From Flavobacterium tibetense (GTDB taxonomy: Bacteria; Bacteroidota; Bacteroidia; Flavobacteriales; Flavobacteriaceae): a stretch of 64,000 bases of DNA. Under the pieces are notes generated by a model. That model was not told the DNA's origin. It was given only the letters and a program-made list of their open reading frames with translations, and did no database searches. Location of the stretch: positions 1 through 64,000 of the forward strand of contig NZ_QLST01000011.1 in NCBI RefSeq assembly GCF_003293845.1. The letters are read 5' to 3'. Below are positions 27,320 through 38,791 of the stretch, piece by piece (positions within the stretch are counted from its first letter, which is position 1; every line of letters begins with the position of its first letter). The translations under genes were made by a program, and so were the position numbers.

Positions 27320-28741
27320 ATGCGAATTTTATTAACGGGTGCCAATGGTTATGTAGGTCGCAGATTGCTTCCCGAGTTGATTTCTCAAGGACATGAAGTG
27401 ATTTGTTGTGTTCGTGATGCCAATAGACTGGGATTAGACACGGCAACATTGGAAAAAATCAGTATTTGGGAAGTCGATTTTTTGCACGAAATACAATTAG
27501 AAAGTATTCCAAAAAATATTGATGTTGCTTATTATTTGATTCATTCCATGTCATCGTCTACTGCTGATTTTGATGTTATGGAAAGTACAGCTGCTTCAAA
27601 TTTCAATCACTACATGGATGCTATTGGTGCGCAACAAGTTATTTATTTAAGCGGAATTGTAAACCATGATGAACTATCAAAGCATTTGCAGTCTAGAAAA
27701 AATGTTGAAGATATTTTATTTGAAGGTAATTACAACACTACGGTACTTCGAGCGGGAATTATTGTGGGTTCTGGGAGCGCTTCTTTTGAAATCATTCGCG
27801 ATTTGTGTGAAAAACTACCTATAATGATTACGCCAAAATGGGTTTTAACCAAATGTCAGCCCATTGCAATACGAGATGTTATTCGTTATTTGACTGGAGT
27901 TTTGCTAAAAAAAGAACACTACAATCAATCTTATGATATTGGTGGTCCTGATGTAATGACATATAAAGAAATGATGCTTTTGTATTCCAAGACAAGAGGT
28001 ATAAAACTTTGGATGTTTACTCTTCCAATAATGTCGCCCAAGCTTTCTTCTTATTGGTTGTACTTTGTTACCTCTACTTCATATAAACTAGCTGTAAATC
28101 TTGTTGATAGTATGAAATTAGAAGTGATTTGTAAAAACAATGACCTTCAAAAAGCATTAGGAATCAAACCCATTACTTATGTTGAGGCTATTCAACTTGC
28201 TTTTTTAAAAATCGAACAGAATTTAGTAATATCAAGTTGGAAAGACAGCTTGGTTAGTAGTAGGTTTCATCATAATTTTTCAGAATTCATTCAAATTCCA
28301 ACTTATGGTTGTTTAAAAGACCATCAAATTAAAAAAGTTACCCATGTAGCTAAAACATTAGATAATATTTGGTCAATTGGTGGAGAAAAAGGTTGGTATT
28401 ATGGTAATTGGATGTGGAAAATTCGAGGGTTTATCGACAAACTTTTTGGTGGTGTTGGTTTGCGAAGAGGCCGAACACATCCTTCGCATTTAGATAGTGG
28501 AGATGCTTTGGATTTTTGGCGCGTATTAGTAGCGAATAAAGAAGAAAAAAGGCTACTTTTATATGCAGAAATGCGTTTACCTGGTGAAGCTTGGTTGGAA
28601 TTTAGAATCGATGAAGAGAATCAATTGCATCAAATTGCTACTTTCAGACCAAAAGGATTACTAGGAAGAATGTATTGGTACAGTTTGGTTCCGTTTCATT
28701 ATTTTATTTTTGGTGGTATGATTCGGAATATTACAAAATAA
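27320..28741 (+). CDS. NAD(P)-binding SDR protein with C-terminal DUF2867 domain
   Basis: This protein has about 473 residues from the ATG at 27320; a TTG three codons earlier is less likely. The N-terminal half is an atypical SDR domain with MRILLTGANGYVGRRLLPEL and a region VIYLSGIVNHDELSKHLQSR. The C-terminal third (from about residue 340) matches the DUF2867 type, with WYYGNWMWKIRGFIDKLFGG and LRRGRTHPSHLDSGDALDFW. Such fusions are common in Bacteroidetes and other bacteria, but no substrate is known. A hairpin shared with the converging ctlX gene follows the stop codon directly. Confidence 0.92.
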   Translation: MRILLTGANGYVGRRLLPELISQGHEVICCVRDANRLGLDTATLEKISIWEVDFLHEIQLESIPKNIDVAYYLIHSMSSSTADFDVMESTAASNFNHYMDAIGAQQVIYLSGIVNHDELSKHLQSRKNVEDILFEGNYNTTVLRAGIIVGSGSASFEIIRDLCEKLPIMITPKWVLTKCQPIAIRDVIRYLTGVLLKKEHYNQSYDIGGPDVMTYKEMMLLYSKTRGIKLWMFTLPIMSPKLSSYWLYFVTSTSYKLAVNLVDSMKLEVICKNNDLQKALGIKPITYVEAIQLAFLKIEQNLVISSWKDSLVSSRFHHNFSEFIQIPTYGCLKDHQIKKVTHVAKTLDNIWSIGGEKGWYYGNWMWKIRGFIDKLFGGVGLRRGRTHPSHLDSGDALDFWRVLVANKEEKRLLLYAEMRLPGEAWLEFRIDEENQLHQIATFRPKGLLGRMYWYSLVPFHYFIFGGMIRNITK

Positions 28742-28743
28742 AA

Positions 28744-28764
28744 AAACCTGATACAATCAGGTTT
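28744..28764. terminator. bidirectional hairpin terminator between the SDR gene and ctlX
   Basis: AAACCTGAT and ATCAGGTTT form a 9-bp stem with a 3-base loop. On the minus strand a long T run follows, giving a strong terminator for ctlX. For the plus-strand gene the T run is short. Confidence 0.8.
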
Positions 28765-28786
28765 CTTAAGTAAATTATATTTGTAA

Positions 28787-29722
28787 TTATTTTTTTGGCA
28801 AGAAAACTTCAGCCATCATACAACGTGCGCTTCCCCCACCACAAGCTTCTATAATATCTAAACTTGCGTGTAAAATTTTGCAGTGTTTTTCGATTTTAGT
28901 GATTTGTTCTTTAGTTAGAACATTATAAGCTGCATCACTCATAATTAAGAATCTTTCATCATTTGCCCCACGAACTTGTAACATATTTCCTGCGAAATTA
29001 TTCACTTGCTCTTCGGTGATTAAGATGATTTCTTTTCCGCTTTCTTTTAGCTTTTGCAATACCATTTTTCTTTCTGCTTTGTCGTCAATACAATCGGCAC
29101 AAATTACGGCGAAAGTTTCGGCGATGCACATCATTACATTGGTATGATAAATGTGTTTTCTTTCCCCATTTACGGTTTGGTACGCTTCAAAAATTACAGG
29201 ATTGTATTCAAAATCTTCACAGAATTCGATAAACAACTCTTCATCTGCTCTTGGAGATAAAGCACAGTAAGCGATTTCATTTTCTCTATCCAAAATAATA
29301 CTTCCTGTTCCTTCAAGGAAAATTCCGTCTTCTTCAGCAGAAGTATAATCCATGATGTCATTGATTTCAAAACCTTTTTCTTCTAGAATATCGAAAACAT
29401 CTTCTCTTCGTTCTAATCGACGATTTTCGGCAAACATTGGGTATAACGCAATATCACCATTTTCATGAAAAGAAATCCAATTATTTGGAAAAATACTATC
29501 TGGCGTATCGGGCTCTAATGTATCATCAATTACGATTACATTAATTCCAGCGGCTCTTAATTTCTCTACATAAGCATCAAATTCAGCTTGTGCTTTGGCA
29601 TTTACCGTTGCTGGAAGCAATCCATCTAAGACTTTTTGGTAGTAATTATTTACGGCTGTTTGTTCGTTCATTCGGAATGCTACCGGACGAATCATTACTA
29701 TGGAATTTGTGGTTTGGTTCAT
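28787..29722 (-). CDS. ctlX: citrulline utilization hydrolase CtlX-type protein
   Basis: This 311-residue protein has the pentein (amidinotransferase/arginine deiminase-like) fold. PDSIFPNNWISFHENG is the first conserved block, HTNVMMCIAETFAV holds the catalytic His region, and ACGGGSARCMMAEVF near the C terminus holds the catalytic Cys. These match the CtlX group linked to citrulline use. It lies in one direction with a DDAH-like gene, separated by a four-helix-bundle gene. A chemical role on citrulline or a related ureido compound is inferred from the family. Confidence 0.9.
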   Translation of the reverse strand: MNQTTNSIVMIRPVAFRMNEQTAVNNYYQKVLDGLLPATVNAKAQAEFDAYVEKLRAAGINVIVIDDTLEPDTPDSIFPNNWISFHENGDIALYPMFAENRRLERREDVFDILEEKGFEINDIMDYTSAEEDGIFLEGTGSIILDRENEIAYCALSPRADEELFIEFCEDFEYNPVIFEAYQTVNGERKHIYHTNVMMCIAETFAVICADCIDDKAERKMVLQKLKESGKEIILITEEQVNNFAGNMLQVRGANDERFLIMSDAAYNVLTKEQITKIEKHCKILHASLDIIEACGGGSARCMMAEVFLPKK

Positions 29723-29730
29723 GGTTTGTT

Positions 29731-29764
29731 TTTGTTATCGGTTATCCGTTATTTGTTATCGGTT
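29731..29764. repeat. direct repeats of TTTGTTATCGGTT
   Basis: TTTGTTATCGGTT occurs at 29731-29743 and 29752-29764, with a degenerate copy (GGTTATCCGTTA) between them. The repeats lie just upstream of ctlX, next to the inserted four-helix-bundle gene. Confidence 0.85.
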
Positions 29765-29801
29765 TTCAACTTTGTGTTAATAGTTTTAGTAATTGAAGTC
29801 G

Positions 29802-30170
29802 TTAGGTTTGCCAATTGTTGTCAACATATTTGATAAAGTTAAAAATCTTAGCTCCTAAAACATCATAATCATTTATAAATCTTTCAATTTCCGGAATCAA
29901 ACCTGTATATAAATTCTTTATTTTCAATAAATGTCCTTTTGTTTCTAAGCAGCTTGAATGTGAATAAACTAAAAATTTAATAAAATCTGCTTTATATCGT
30001 TTTCTTCCATAACCTTCTACTACATTAGAATTAACTGAATCTGATGACCTTCTTAATTGGCTACCTAGTTCATATAGTTCATACTTTGGTAATAAAAGCG
30101 ATGCAGGATGAACTTCATAAAACAAAGACAAACTTATTTTGTATATATCTAAATCTTCATAACTCTTCAT
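29802..30170 (-). CDS. four-helix bundle protein (23S rRNA intervening-sequence type)
   Basis: This 122-residue, largely helical protein starts MKSYEDLDIYKISLSLFYEV and contains QLRRSSDSVNSNVVEGYGR and DFIKFLVYSHSSCLETKGHL. These are the hallmarks of the S23/IVP-type four-helix bundle family. Members are scattered through Bacteroidetes genomes, often alone and flanked by repeats; their role is unknown. Here it lies between two guanidino hydrolase genes, with short word-like repeats on its left, so it may be a late insertion. Confidence 0.93.
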   Translation of the reverse strand: MKSYEDLDIYKISLSLFYEVHPASLLLPKYELYELGSQLRRSSDSVNSNVVEGYGRKRYKADFIKFLVYSHSSCLETKGHLLKIKNLYTGLIPEIERFINDYDVLGAKIFNFIKYVDNNWQT

Positions 30171-30219
30171 AAAAAAAATACAAATTACACTAAAAAACTG
30201 AAAACAGACAACTTTTTAT

Positions 30220-31134
30220 TTAATCTCTAATTAATGGCAAAGTTGAACATCTCAACAAACCTTCTTGTTTTGCTATTTCGGCGTATGGAATTTCTTCTAC
30301 TGTGAATCCGTTTTCGCGAAGCCAATTGTTTAATCTGGTGAAATTTCGTTCAGAAACCACAACATCTGGTGCAATGGAGAATACATTGGAATTCATATGA
30401 TACATTTCTTCTCTTTCAATGTGAAATAAATTTTCTTTTCCAAACAAATTCACCAAGAACATGTAATCTGCTTCTTCACGGAAACCGCTTTTGTAGATAA
30501 TTCCTTTGTTGGTTCCTATTGGTTGAAAACAGCAATCCAAATGCAATGCATTATCACGAGGTTCGATTTTCGATTTTACTAAATCAAACTCCTTAACAAT
30601 CTTGTTTGGAAACAATTCTTTTATAAAGTTAACCCCTTGCATATTTGTTCGTGCTGTAATGTAATCTTTATAATCTGAACCTTTGTATGTTCCAATGAAA
30701 ATATATTCGTTCCAAGGCATTACATCGCCACCCTCTATGTGCACTTCTTCTGGCGGACGCACGACTTTCTTTGGATCAATTTGATCAATTACGTATTGAA
30801 TAGCGTCTAATTCGCGTTCTCTATCTGGAAGAATATTGGCTTTGATAAAAATATCGTCAATTACGAAACCGATGTCTCTTGCGAAAATTTGGTTGTAATT
30901 TTCTATAATCTGCGGACGAAAAACTTTTACATCGTATTTCTGGAAAACTTTAAGAAAAGCTTCCATTTCTTTAACCATATCCGCTTCTATTGGATACGTT
31001 CCTGCTTTGATGTGTTCTAATGATTTTGGGTCATACGCTTCTTCTATTGTTGGCGTTGGTCCGTTACTTTCTGCAGTTCCTAAAACAACTGCTCTTAATC
31101 TTGAAGTTTCGTTTTTTACATTTAATTGTAACAT
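30220..31134 (-). CDS. dimethylarginine dimethylaminohydrolase / arginine deiminase family protein
   Basis: This pentein-fold hydrolase has about 304 residues from the Met at 31134 (MLQLNVKNETSRLRAVVLG); the longer frame starting at 31152 begins inside an inverted repeat. IFARDIGFVIDDIFI and VHIEGGDVMPWN are substrate-binding blocks, LHLDCCFQPIG contains the catalytic His, and EGLLRCSTLPLIRD contains the catalytic Cys near the C terminus. It should hydrolyse a guanidino compound such as arginine or methylarginine. It is the first gene of the ctlX group. Exact substrate remains open. Confidence 0.9.
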   Translation of the reverse strand: MLQLNVKNETSRLRAVVLGTAESNGPTPTIEEAYDPKSLEHIKAGTYPIEADMVKEMEAFLKVFQKYDVKVFRPQIIENYNQIFARDIGFVIDDIFIKANILPDRERELDAIQYVIDQIDPKKVVRPPEEVHIEGGDVMPWNEYIFIGTYKGSDYKDYITARTNMQGVNFIKELFPNKIVKEFDLVKSKIEPRDNALHLDCCFQPIGTNKGIIYKSGFREEADYMFLVNLFGKENLFHIEREEMYHMNSNVFSIAPDVVVSERNFTRLNNWLRENGFTVEEIPYAEIAKQEGLLRCSTLPLIRD

Positions 31135-31146
31135 AACTTGTTGGTT

Positions 31147-31339
31147 TTGCATTTAACCCAAATTACGCATTAGAAATCTATTACAAACTAAAACTACTTC
31201 AAAAATAAGCACTGACTCCTTTTTGAAATCTTAAAATATTACTATATTCCAAAATTTAAAAAAGTCCGTGAGCACCTATTTTTATTGTACTTTTAGCTTT
31301 CATAACGAAGTCTAATGTGTAATTTGGGTTTAAAATGCC
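31147..31339. repeat. MITE-like element with long terminal inverted repeats
   Basis: The left arm near 31152-31174 (AACCCAAATTACGCATTAGA) and the right arm near 31311-31334 (TCTAATGTGTAATTTGGGTT) are inverted copies with one mismatch and one or two small gaps. The arms enclose about 136 bp with no gene. The size and structure suggest a non-autonomous mobile element, though no clear target-site duplication is seen. Confidence 0.6.
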
Positions 31340-31390
31340 ATTTCGACAAAGATAGCAAAGGGAATTTGAGAAAAAAAACTTCTTTTAAAC

Positions 31391-31419
31391 AAAAAAATCC
31401 TGATTGCTCAGGATTTTTT
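31391..31419 (-). terminator. rho-independent terminator of gltA
   Basis: AAAAATCCTGA and TCAGGATTTTT form an 11-bp stem with a four-base loop (TTGC), followed on the minus strand by T residues. It begins 8 bp after the gltA stop codon. Confidence 0.85.
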
Positions 31420-31426
31420 ATTGGTA

Positions 31427-32710
31427 TTATCTGTCTTTAATTTCTTTGAAAGGTCTTAATGTATAACCAGTGTAAACTTGTCTTGGACGTCCAATTGGTT
31501 CTTTATTAACACGCATTTCTTTCCATTGTGCAATCCAACCTGGTAAACGTCCGATAGCGAACAATACAGTGAACATTTCCACTGGAATTCCCATAGCACG
31601 GTAAATGATTCCTGAATAGAAATCTACGTTTGGATATAAGTTTCTTGATTTGAAGTATTCATCTTCAAGAGCTACTTTTTCTAATTGTTTTGCAATATCT
31701 AATAGCGGATCATCAACACCTAATGAATTTAATACATCATCAGCTGCTTTTTTAATGATAGTTGCTCTTGGGTCAAAGTTTTTGTAAACACGGTGTCCGA
31801 ATCCCATTAAACGGAATGGATCGTCTTTATCTTTTGCTTTTAATACAAATTTCGCTACATCACCACCATTGTTATGAATTTCTTCCAACATTTCTAAAAC
31901 AGCTTGGTTAGCTCCACCGTGAAGTGGTCCCCAAAGTGCAGAAACACCAGCAGAAATAGAAGCAAACAATCCAGCATGTGAAGAACCAACGATTCTTACT
32001 GTTGATGTTGAACAGTTTTGTTCGTGATCTGCGTGTAAGATGAATAATTTATCTAAAGCTGCAACAACTTTTGGATCTACTTTGTATGGTTCAGTTGGTA
32101 ATTTGAACATTAAGTTCATAAAATTATCTACGAAACCTTTAGTATTATCATAATAATTTAATGGGAATCCCATTCTTTTTCTGTAGGTCCAAGTAGCAAT
32201 AACCATAAATTTACCTAAGGTTTTGCATACTGCTTCATACATTTCTTTTTCGTTGTGCGGATTAACCGATTTTGGATTAAACGCTGTTAAAGCACTTGTT
32301 AACGAAGATAAAACGCCCATTGGGTGAGCTGTTTTTGGAAAACCTTTTAAAATAGTTTTCATTTCTTCGTTTACCAAAGTATATTTACGAATATCGTTCT
32401 CAAATTTTTCTAATTGAGAAGCTGTTGGCAATTCTCCGAAAATTAACAAATAAGAAACTTCTAAAAAGTTTGCTTTTTCTGCTAAATCTTCGATAGCATA
32501 ACCTCTATAACGTAAAATTCCTTCTTCTCCATCTAAGAATGTGATTTCACTTTTGCAAGAACCTGAATTTTTGTATCCAGGATCGATAGTAATAGCTCCA
32601 GTTGCACTACGCAACTTGTCTATATCGATAGCTACTTCGTTTTCTGTTCCTACAATTACAGGAAACTCATACTTTTGGCCATCAAGCTCTAATATTGCAG
32701 TTTTTGACAT
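31427..32710 (-). CDS. gltA: citrate synthase
   Basis: The 427-residue enzyme condenses oxaloacetate and acetyl-CoA to enter the citric acid cycle. GSSHAGLFASISAGVSALWG with the following GPLHGGANQAVLEML holds the first active-site His, and MGFGHRVYKNFDPRA holds the second His; the catalytic Asp lies in NVDFYSGIIYRAMG. The length and the N-terminal extension (about 40 residues) match the hexameric, NADH-sensitive type I enzymes of Gram-negative bacteria. It is monocistronic, with a hairpin terminator just behind. Confidence 0.98.
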   Translation of the reverse strand: MSKTAILELDGQKYEFPVIVGTENEVAIDIDKLRSATGAITIDPGYKNSGSCKSEITFLDGEEGILRYRGYAIEDLAEKANFLEVSYLLIFGELPTASQLEKFENDIRKYTLVNEEMKTILKGFPKTAHPMGVLSSLTSALTAFNPKSVNPHNEKEMYEAVCKTLGKFMVIATWTYRKRMGFPLNYYDNTKGFVDNFMNLMFKLPTEPYKVDPKVVAALDKLFILHADHEQNCSTSTVRIVGSSHAGLFASISAGVSALWGPLHGGANQAVLEMLEEIHNNGGDVAKFVLKAKDKDDPFRLMGFGHRVYKNFDPRATIIKKAADDVLNSLGVDDPLLDIAKQLEKVALEDEYFKSRNLYPNVDFYSGIIYRAMGIPVEMFTVLFAIGRLPGWIAQWKEMRVNKEPIGRPRQVYTGYTLRPFKEIKDR

Positions 32711-32820
32711 ATGTAAAAATATTTTTTTTGGGTATATAAATAAGAATAATGCGAATTTAATGAATCTAACTTGAATTCTAAAGTATTTTAGAATATTTTA
32801 TGTTTATTTAATATACACCA

Positions 32821-32858
32821 TAAAAAAATCCCAATAACTTTGATTTGCTATTGGGATA
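32821..32858 (-). terminator. rho-independent terminator of eno
   Basis: TCCCAATA and TATTGGGA form an 8-bp stem with a 12-base loop. On the minus strand the stem is followed by seven T residues. It lies 20 bp after the eno stop codon. Confidence 0.85.
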
Positions 32859-32877
32859 AATTTTAAAAGAAGAACAA

Positions 32878-35287
<2,410 letters not shown>

Positions 35288-35309
35288 TATTGTTGTGTTG
35301 TTGAATGTG

Positions 35310-35317
35310 CAAATTTA
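35310..35317 (-). promoter_or_regulatory. putative -7 box (TAAATTTG) of carA-eno
   Basis: TAAATTTG on the minus strand fits the Bacteroidetes -7 consensus and lies 22 bp before the carA start codon, downstream of the rplQ terminator. Confidence 0.6.
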
Positions 35318-35360
35318 ATCTAAAAATTTGAAAAATAAATTTCAAAACAAAAATGTATAA

Positions 35361-35393
35361 AAAAAAGGATAAACTAAGAAAGTTTATCCTTTT
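35361..35393 (-). terminator. terminator of the rplC-rplQ ribosomal operon
   Basis: AGGATAAACT and AGTTTATCCT form a 10-bp stem with a five-base loop, with A and T runs on the outside. It follows the rplQ gene by about 20 bp and should end the long ribosomal transcript. Confidence 0.85.
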
Positions 35394-35415
35394 ATGTAAA
35401 ATCATGCATTCATGA

Positions 35416-35904
35416 TTATTCAGTTACTTCAGTATTTTCAGAAGTCTCAGCAGCTGGAGCTTCAGGAGTTGTTCCTTCTGCTTTTTTAGCTTTTCCACGA
35501 CGAGTAGTCGCTTTCTTAACTTCTTTTTTACCTCCGTTGTACAATTCGTTAAAATCTACTAACTCGATCATTGCCATGTCAGCGTTATCTCCTAAACGAT
35601 TACCTAATTTGATGATACGTGTGTATCCTCCTGGACGGTCACCTACTTTAGCAGCAACTTCTCTGAACAATTCAGTAACAGCATATTTATCTCTTAAATA
35701 AGAGAAAACTGTACGACGGTTGTGAGTAGTATCTTCTTTAGATTTTGTAACTAATGGTTCAACAAATTGCTTTAAAGCTTTTGCTTTGGCAACAGTTGTA
35801 TTGATACGTTTATGTTCGATTAAAGAACAAGCCATATTAGCTAACATAGCTCTTCTATGTCCTTTTTGTCTACTTAAATGATTGAATTTTTTTCCGTGTC
35901 TCAT
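35416..35904 (-). CDS. rplQ: 50S ribosomal protein L17
   Basis: This 162-residue protein starts [20 protein letters not shown], the standard L17 N terminus. The conserved core ends near residue 120; the rest is an Ala/Glu/Lys-rich tail, common in Bacteroidetes and absent from E. coli L17. It binds 23S rRNA near the exit tunnel. It is the last gene of the operon, behind rpoA, and a terminator follows. Confidence 0.98.
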   Translation of the reverse strand: MRHGKKFNHLSRQKGHRRAMLANMACSLIEHKRINTTVAKAKALKQFVEPLVTKSKEDTTHNRRTVFSYLRDKYAVTELFREVAAKVGDRPGGYTRIIKLGNRLGDNADMAMIELVDFNELYNGGKKEVKKATTRRGKAKKAEGTTPEAPAAETSENTEVTE

Positions 35905-35966
35905 GACCTTACTATTTAGCCTTCATCTTGCTGCAATCCACTTTGGAGAGCAAAATATGAAGTAAT

Positions 35967-36959
35967 TTATTCTTTATCTAATTTATATTTGCCTAAATCC
36001 ATTCCAAAGTTCAAACCTTTAGCAGCAACTAGTTCATCTAATTCTGTTAATGATTTTTTACCGAAGTTACGGAATTTCATTAAATCGTTTTTATTGAAAG
36101 AAACTAAGTCTCCTAATGTGTCAACTTCTGCCGCTTTTAAACAATTTAAAGCTCTAACAGATAAGTCCATGTCCACAAGTTTAGTTTTTAACAACTGTCT
36201 CATGTGTAATGACTCTTCATCATACGATTCTGTTTGAGCGATTTCATCAGCCTCAAGTGTAATTCTTTCATCAGAAAACAACATAAAGTGGTGAATCAAC
36301 GTTTTAGCTGCTTCAGTTAATGCATCTTTCGGGTGAATAGAACCATCAGTGATGATTTCGAAAACTAATTTTTCATAATCAGTTTTTTGTTCTACACGGA
36401 AATTTTCTATCGCATACTTCACATTCTTTACTGGAGTGTAAATAGAATCTGTATAGATAGTTCCAATAGGTGCGTTAGCTTTTTTGTTTTCTTCAGCAGG
36501 AACATACCCTCTACCTTTTTCGATAGATAATTCCATGTTGATAGTTGTTTTACTATCTAAGTTACAAATTACTAGGTCTGGGTTCAATACTTGAAAACCA
36601 GAGATGAATTTTTGAAAATCACCAGCAGTAATTTGATCTTTTCCAGAGATTGCGATAGAAACAGATTCATTATCAACGTCTTCAATTTGTCTTTTGAAAC
36701 GTACTTGTTTTAAGTTTAAGATAATTTCAGTTACATCTTCTACAACACCAGAAATCGTAGAGAACTCATGTTCTACACCTTCGATTCTTACAGATGTTAT
36801 AGCGTATCCTTCTAGAGAAGAAAGTAAAACTCTTCTTAATGCATTACCAACTGTCAATCCGTAACCAGGTTCTAAAGGTCTAAATTCGAATTTACCTTCA
36901 AAATCGGTTGAATCGATCATGATAACTTTATCGGGCTTTTGAAAATTAAATAATGCCAT
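35967..36959 (-). CDS. rpoA: DNA-directed RNA polymerase alpha subunit
   Basis: The 330-residue subunit starts the assembly of RNA polymerase by dimerising and recruiting beta and beta prime. The N-terminal domain shows [21 protein letters not shown] linker follows, then the C-terminal domain (about 250-320) with [19 protein letters not shown] sequence and [14 protein letters not shown], which contacts DNA and activators. It lies between rpsD and rplQ, the usual alpha-operon order. Confidence 0.99.
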   Translation of the reverse strand: MALFNFQKPDKVIMIDSTDFEGKFEFRPLEPGYGLTVGNALRRVLLSSLEGYAITSVRIEGVEHEFSTISGVVEDVTEIILNLKQVRFKRQIEDVDNESVSIAISGKDQITAGDFQKFISGFQVLNPDLVICNLDSKTTINMELSIEKGRGYVPAEENKKANAPIGTIYTDSIYTPVKNVKYAIENFRVEQKTDYEKLVFEIITDGSIHPKDALTEAAKTLIHHFMLFSDERITLEADEIAQTESYDEESLHMRQLLKTKLVDMDLSVRALNCLKAAEVDTLGDLVSFNKNDLMKFRNFGKKSLTELDELVAAKGLNFGMDLGKYKLDKE

Positions 36960-36979
36960 ATTGCGACTAAAGTCAATTA

Positions 36980-37585
36980 TTATTTGTTATACAACTCAAC
37001 GATTAGTTGTTCTTTAATGTTTTCAGGAATTTGAAGTCTTTGAGGAGCAGCTACGAAAGTACCCTCTTTAGTATCATTATTCCATGTAATCCACTCATAA
37101 ACTTGAGAAGCATTAGATAAAGAACGCTCAATAGCTTCAAGAGATTTTGATTTTTCACGAACCGCAACTTTGTCACCTGGTTTTAAGTGATAAGATGGTA
37201 CATTAACCAATTCACCGTTTACCGTGATGTGTCTGTGCGAAACGATCTGACGAGCAGCTCTACGAGAAGGAGCGATACCCATTCTGTATACTACGTTATC
37301 TAAACGAGCCTCACATAATTGAAGTAAGATTTCACCTGTTACACCTGAAGCAGCCGAAGCTTTTTCAAATAAGTTTCTGAATTGCTTTTCTAAAATACCG
37401 TAAGTATATTTAGCTTTTTGCTTCTCCATTAACTGAACAGCGTACTCAGATTTTTTACCTCTCTTTTTAGCCAAACCATGTTGTCCTGGAGGGTAATTTC
37501 TTTTTTCGAAGGCTTTGTCTTCTCCGAATATTGCTTCGCCAAATTTACGAGCAATTTTTGTTTTTGGACCAGTATATCTTGCCAT
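36980..37585 (-). CDS. rpsD: 30S ribosomal protein S4
   Basis: The 201-residue primary binding protein of 16S rRNA starts [20 protein letters not shown]. The S4 RNA-binding domain is visible in [20 protein letters not shown] and [20 protein letters not shown]. The N-terminal region has no Cys cluster, so this is the zinc-free form. In E. coli S4 regulates the alpha operon; here an 86-bp gap before the gene contains a weak long-range inverted repeat. Confidence 0.99.
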   Translation of the reverse strand: MARYTGPKTKIARKFGEAIFGEDKAFEKRNYPPGQHGLAKKRGKKSEYAVQLMEKQKAKYTYGILEKQFRNLFEKASAASGVTGEILLQLCEARLDNVVYRMGIAPSRRAARQIVSHRHITVNGELVNVPSYHLKPGDKVAVREKSKSLEAIERSLSNASQVYEWITWNNDTKEGTFVAAPQRLQIPENIKEQLIVELYNK

Positions 37586-37671
37586 TTTAAAAAATTAAAT
37601 TAAGGTAGTGATTATGAATTCAGGTCTTAAAATCCTTCGATAATCGTTAGTCTACCTTGGTTATACTTAAA

Positions 37672-38055
37672 TTATACTCTTCTTCTCTTAGGAGGTCTAC
37701 ATCCGTTGTGAGGGATTGGAGTAACGTCAATAATTTCAGAAACTTCAATACCACCATTATGGATTGAACGAATTGCTGATTCTCTACCGTTACCTGGCCC
37801 TTTAACGTAAACTTTTACTTTTTTAAGTCCAGCCTCTAATGCTACTTTAGTACAATCTTCTGCTGCCATTTGAGCTGCATAAGGTGTGTTCTTTTTAGAA
37901 CCTCTAAAGCCCATTTTACCTGCTGAAGACCAAGAAATAACTTCACCTTTTTTGTTTGTCAACGAAATGATGATATTATTAAAGGTAGCATTAATATGCG
38001 CTTCTCCTGTAGATTCAACGATAACTTTACGTTTTTTAGTTGTTGCCTTAGCCAT
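37672..38055 (-). CDS. rpsK: 30S ribosomal protein S11
   Basis: The 127-residue protein of the 30S platform shows [20 protein letters not shown] near the N terminus and ends [18 protein letters not shown], the highly conserved S11 tail. It lies 11 bp behind rpsM, in the standard alpha-operon order. Confidence 0.99.
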   Translation of the reverse strand: MAKATTKKRKVIVESTGEAHINATFNNIIISLTNKKGEVISWSSAGKMGFRGSKKNTPYAAQMAAEDCTKVALEAGLKKVKVYVKGPGNGRESAIRSIHNGGIEVSEIIDVTPIPHNGCRPPKRRRV

Positions 38056-38066
38056 ATTATTACTTA

Positions 38067-38441
38067 TTATTTAGTTGCTTTTTTCTTGTTAGCAACAGTT
38101 TTTCTTTTACCTTTTCTAGTTCTAGAGTTGTTTTTAGTTCTTTGACCTCTTAATGGAAGTCCAGCTCTATGACGAATTCCTCTTTGACATCCGATATCCA
38201 TTAAACGTTTGATGTTTAATTGAATTTCTGAACGTAATTCTCCTTCGATTTTGAAGTATGAAACAGCATCACGAATTGCACTGATTTCATCATCATTCCA
38301 ATCTTGAACTTTTTTATCTTCACTTACTTGAGCTTTAGCTAAAATTTCTTTAGCTCTGCTATTACCAATACCAAAGATATAGGTTAATGCAATAACTCCT
38401 CTTTTCTGTTTAGGTATATCTACCCCTGCGATTCTAGCCAT
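38067..38441 (-). CDS. rpsM: 30S ribosomal protein S13
   Basis: The 124-residue protein of the 30S head starts [20 protein letters not shown] and contains the helix-hairpin-helix-like [14 protein letters not shown] and [20 protein letters not shown]. The Lys/Arg-rich tail reaches towards the tRNA P site. It is directly behind the small rpmJ gene. Confidence 0.99.
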   Translation of the reverse strand: MARIAGVDIPKQKRGVIALTYIFGIGNSRAKEILAKAQVSEDKKVQDWNDDEISAIRDAVSYFKIEGELRSEIQLNIKRLMDIGCQRGIRHRAGLPLRGQRTKNNSRTRKGKRKTVANKKKATK

Positions 38442-38443
38442 AA

Positions 38444-38560
38444 TTATCCTTGTCTTTGTTTAAATCTAGGATTCTTTTTGTTAATAACGTATAATCTTCC
38501 TTTTCTACGCACTATAATGCACTCGGCACTTCTCTTTTTTACTGATGCTCTTACTTTCAT
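38444..38560 (-). CDS. rpmJ: 50S ribosomal protein L36 (zinc-free form)
   Basis: This 38-residue gene is easily missed. It begins [20 protein letters not shown] and ends [12 protein letters not shown]. Only one Cys is present, so the Cys3-His zinc site of classical L36 is missing and this is a C-minus type. It lies between infA and rpsM, as in many bacteria, with 2 bp to rpsM. Confidence 0.98.
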
Positions 38561-38570
38561 TTTAATAGCT

Positions 38571-38786
38571 TTAGTATCTATATGTAATTCTTGCTTTTGT
38601 TAAGTCGTAAGGGCTCATCTCAAGTTTAACCTTGTCTCCAGGAAGTAATTTAATATAATGCATACGCATCTTCCCTGAAATGTGAGCAATTACAACATGT
38701 CCATTTTCTAATTCTACACGGAACATTGCATTTGACAATGCTTCAATGATTGTTCCGTCTTGTTCTATTGCTGATTGTTTTGCCAT
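38571..38786 (-). CDS. infA: translation initiation factor IF-1
   Basis: The 71-residue single-domain OB-fold protein starts [20 protein letters not shown] and contains [20 protein letters not shown] and [20 protein letters not shown]. It binds the ribosomal A site during initiation. It lies 5 bp behind secY with no map or adk gene in between, a usual feature of this phylum's spc operon. Confidence 0.99.
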   Translation of the reverse strand: MAKQSAIEQDGTIIEALSNAMFRVELENGHVVIAHISGKMRMHYIKLLPGDKVKLEMSPYDLTKARITYRY

Positions 38787-38791
38787 AAAAA

